Assembly (NCBI GenBank): GCA_946699065.1
Contig: CAMPDV010000380.1
Coordinates: forward strand, 186,001-250,000
Direction: 5' to 3'
DNA: 64,000 bases
DNA from: Loxodes magnus
Taxonomy: Eukaryota; Ciliophora; Karyorelictea; Loxodida; Loxodidae
The notes below the pieces were generated by a model, which did not search any database, was not told where the DNA came from, and was given only the letters and a program-made list of their open reading frames with translations. The position numbers and the translations under genes are program-made. The stretch's first letter is position 1; every line of letters starts with the position of its first letter. Of this stretch, positions 60,620-64,000 are shown piece after piece.

Positions 60620-63600
60620 ATTAAAAAAATTATAATTTAAAATTTTATATTTAACAATATTTGTGTCTAAGATTAATATTAAAAATAAAAATTTTATAAA
60701 TCTAGCATCGATTGACTTTTTAAATAAAGAAATTCAACAAAAACTATAAAAAATTAAAAATGTTAAAAATGCTAAAAAATTCTCTAACTCTCAGATTTTT
60801 ATAATCAGCCTATTTGAAGATAGTTTATTTTTACTATTTTTCATCAATTATGGATGTATTTATGGTAAAATACATATTATTTTACTAATCTAAAATTTTA
60901 ACTTCAGCTTAAATGAAAACTTTTAAATATTTGAATAAATAAGTAAACAAATTATTTAGTTTTTTATTTTCTAAACTTTATATGAAATCCAGTAAAATGT
61001 TTTGAAAAATAATTTAATCCATATCAATATTAAGATTCTAACTTTAAATATTAAGTAAAGTAGCAAAATTAATTAAAATTTTGAATTAAAAACATATTTA
61101 TTTATTAATTTTATTGATTAAAATATACCTATAAATTAAAAAATATGAAACTAGGAGCATTTTCTATTAAAAGAAGATTTAAAGTTTATTTAAGAACAAT
61201 AGAAATACAAATAAAATAAGATTAAATTTGTTGATAAATTTCTAATTAAAAAAATAAAATATAAATTATAGTAAATTTGAATATCATTCTTGATTATTTA
61301 AAATTTAATATTATTTAAATATTTTGAATCTAAAACTAAATTTTTTTGTTATTAAATTTTATAAAACTTACTCATTTATGATTACAAATTATAAGCTAAA
61401 ATAATATTATTATAATAATAGTATTTATAATTTATTTACTTATCTTATATTTATTATTTTTATAAATTTAATTTCATAGAAAAATAATTAATCATAATTA
61501 GTATTTAATAATTAATGCAATTGTTTCTAATTTAAAATTAAAATTAAAGTTGTCTAATTATAGGTTTAAGAGATAGGAAAATGTTAATTGTTTTTGATTA
61601 AAATAGGAAATTAAAATAAGATAAATTATTTATTTATAAAATAAATTATATCAATAGAGTATAAATCCCTTCTTATTTTTAGTTTCAAATATCCCTTTCT
61701 ATTAAAAATCATTTTTAAACATTTTCGACGAAACTAATTGCAAAAATATCTTTTGTAATAAATTAAAAACTCTATCAAGTTGATAAGTAGTATTTATACT
61801 TTTATCGAAGAGAATTCTTTTCTAACTATATTATAGCAAGTGGTTATCATACTTTCAAATATATATAAAAATTAAAATATAAATTACTAGCATTTTAAAG
61901 CCTTTGCATTATAAAAAAATGTATTTTATAGATAGTAAATTTAAACAAGAAATTATAAAGTAAATAAAGAATATAATAAATAATTTTGCATCATGGATGG
62001 ATTCTTTTTATCTATAATAAAAATATTTAATTTCTTATTATATATTAAAATAATATATTTTTAATATTTTACAAAATAGTTTTAATTAATTTTTCATTAA
62101 ACTTTAGCAAAATCTTTATAAATTAAAAAATATTTAGATATCAAATTTAAAATATTTAATTTGTAAAATGATTAAAAATGTAATAAAACTATAATATTAT
62201 TTTAAGCTATAATTAGAAATTAAAGAAATTATAAAATTTATGTATCCTATTTAAAAATGATAGTTACATCTTACTTAATTTTAAACTAGAATTTACAATA
62301 ACTGCTAATTTTTTATTATTATAATTATCTATATTATAAAATAAATATAAATTATATTAGCTTTATTATATTAATAAAAATACAAAAAAATGAGTGAGGA
62401 AATAAAGTAAATCTTAGTATTAAAAAAGAAGATATTAATAAGATTTAAATTATTATATTTAATTAATTTTAATTTTATATTACTTTATTATAGTATAAAT
62501 ATATAAAATTAATTCTTTTTACCATTAAAGATAATTAACTTTAATTTTTAACTATATGCAATATATCACAAATATTATATATATATACACTTTATATTCA
62601 TAAACAAAAATAATTTATTTAAAAATTATAGTTTATAAATGTTATAATACTTTATCACTTTTAATTATATTATATTTAAAATACAATGTTTCATAGATTA
62701 AATGGAATGTAAATTTAATAATCATTAATATAATTTGCCTTTTTATTTAAAAGTAAAAGTTTATTTGTTAGTTTAATTATTTACCCTTCTAACTGTTTTA
62801 CCTGTCTTATAGTTAATCTTTCAACTTATTTCTTTCTCCAGTTTTATTTAAAGATTAATGAAAGAAAAAATAAATATGCTAGTATATAAAAATTATTTGA
62901 TTATTATGCTAAAACAAAGATACTTAACCTAGAAATAATATATTGCTTTATATTATATGATAATTAAATTATAGTCAGATTTAATTAATTTTACATTTAA
63001 AAAAATTAACACTTTTTTAATTTAGACTCATAAATTTAAAATTAAAATAAAAGTTAAAAGACTAATTTTGATTAATTAGTTATCTATCTTGTTATTAATT
63101 AAACTACTAATAAAACATATTAATAGAACTAGTAACTTTCTTCTAAATAATTAATATTTATATAATAATTCTATAATTTTTAAACCGCAATTTATAATAT
63201 CTTTTGAACGAATTAAAGTAATTAAATATTATATTATAAATGATTTAAATATAATATCAAATCATAAAATACTTTTATAAATATTAAAGTAAATATTAAT
63301 ATTTTTCAGTTTTTAATTATTTTAAATCCTCACTAGCTTTATTTTATTATTTTCTTTATTTATTCTATCATCTTGTTAAAAGGCTTAAGTTATCTTTTTT
63401 TATATTTTAATTAATTATCTCTACTTTTTAAGATAAGAGAACTTTGAGTGATATATCTTAACTAAATATATTTATTAAAATTAAGTAAAATAGAATTTAA
63501 TTTTTTGATCTTGTAAAAATGAATTTAATCCTTTCCTCTTCTAATTACTTATTTGCTCAATTTAACCTGTATTTTCGACTAGGATTAATAGTTCATTTTT

Positions 63601-64000
63601 GAGATTATAGGCAGATTTGACTGACAATTCGCTTATTTAAAGTTTTTTATTATTTTTTATATAAAAAATCTTACAATTTTTGTTCAATTAAGTCAAAAAT
63701 TTTAAATTTATATCCTAAGACAGTCATAACATCAATTTCACTTTCTTATCCTCAAAATTATCGGGATTTAATTTATCTTTCTTATCCATCTCTGATAACA
63801 ATCTAATTTACCGAATTCATTTATTTACATCAAAATTGATCTTCATTCAAGCTTTGCTTAATTCTAAAAAAGATAATTTCTATAAGAACTGAGATGTTTA
63901 ATCTTATTATGATCTAAGCTATCATTACCTCAAGAATTTCCTTCATTTACTATTTTAAATGTTTTTCTACTTTCATTAAGCCAATTATATTTTTAAGTTT
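60620..64000. repeat. Long repeat R2, copy 2 (cut by window end)
   Basis: Matches 25514-28980 in the same orientation. The last base of the window corresponds to 28980, so the repeat continues outside. Identity is lower near its start and about 99% in the last 600 bp. The sequence left of 60620 is unrelated to R1, unlike copy 1. Confidence 0.92.

Noticed and set aside
1..64000. Mitochondrial or bacterial origin because of the low GC
   Set aside because: Nuclear-type 18S/5.8S/28S with ITS, WD40, RING and LINE genes with Gln TAA/TAG show nuclear ciliate DNA.
1..64000. tRNA, 5S rRNA, telomeric (G4T2/G4T4-like) repeats
   Set aside because: Looked for characteristic T-arm sequences and G-rich repeats; none convincing found by eye.

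Overview
ORGANISM. The window is extremely AT-rich nuclear DNA of a ciliate. In its clear coding regions TAA and TAG stand where glutamine is expected. TGA stands at conserved tryptophan positions inside domains (several WD40 'IKI-W' sites, the W of a WD40 'GHSD-W' motif, and the 'NET-W' motif of a retrotransposon endonuclease), yet TGA is also the only plausible terminator at gene ends. That combination (UAA/UAG = Gln, UGA = Trp or stop by context) is the code described for karyorelict ciliates such as Loxodes; Condylostoma (a heterotrich) is the main alternative. The species assignment is inference; the codon evidence is visible in the sequence. With this code almost every frame is open, so standard-code ORF calls are uninformative here. 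I relied on motifs and domain periodicity instead.

LAYOUT. 1-1610: copy 1 of a long repeat (R1). 1611-4094: little that is clear. 4095-6677 (-): an apparently intact gene with an N-terminal zinc-binding RING-like domain, a Gln-rich middle, pentapeptide-like repeats and a seven-unit WD40 propeller. 6912-11812 (-): a circularly permuted, truncated and mutated rDNA unit, in transcription order 18S 3' part, ITS1, 5.8S, ITS2, 28S 5' part, spacer, 18S 5' part. 11840-16190: a gag-like fragment (+) and a decayed non-LTR retrotransposon (LINE-A, -). 16260-23640: mostly AT-rich DNA with weak traces of coding. 23904-25513: R1 copy 2, joined directly to R2 copy 1 (25514-28980). 29190-39450: traces of broken host genes, namely LRR and coiled-coil regions on + and a beta-helix-type protein on -. 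39664-41043 (+): a RING-finger gene running into a GTAAGT-containing 32-bp minisatellite (41023-41712). 42590-43690: a further, roughly 310-390 bp tandem repeat. 43700-48230: featureless AT-rich DNA. 48235-54288 (-): a nearly complete non-LTR retrotransposon (LINE-B) with 3' tail, AP endonuclease, reverse transcriptase and ORF1. 55131-55991 (+): a third gag-like ORF1 (LINE-C). 56281-58364: an element with long terminal inverted repeats that carries a WD40 gene piece. 60620-64000: R2 copy 2, running off the window.

INTERPRETATION. The region looks like a repeat- and retroelement-dense part of a ciliate genome, with few intact host genes (the two RING-type genes are the best). The outer R1 (left edge) and outer R2 (right edge) are the two halves of a repeat whose uninterrupted junction is preserved at 25513, so about 59 kb may have been inserted into one copy. 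The most notable observations are the in-domain TGA=Trp codons shared by host and transposon genes, the permuted rDNA pseudogene, and the TIR element carrying WD40 sequence.
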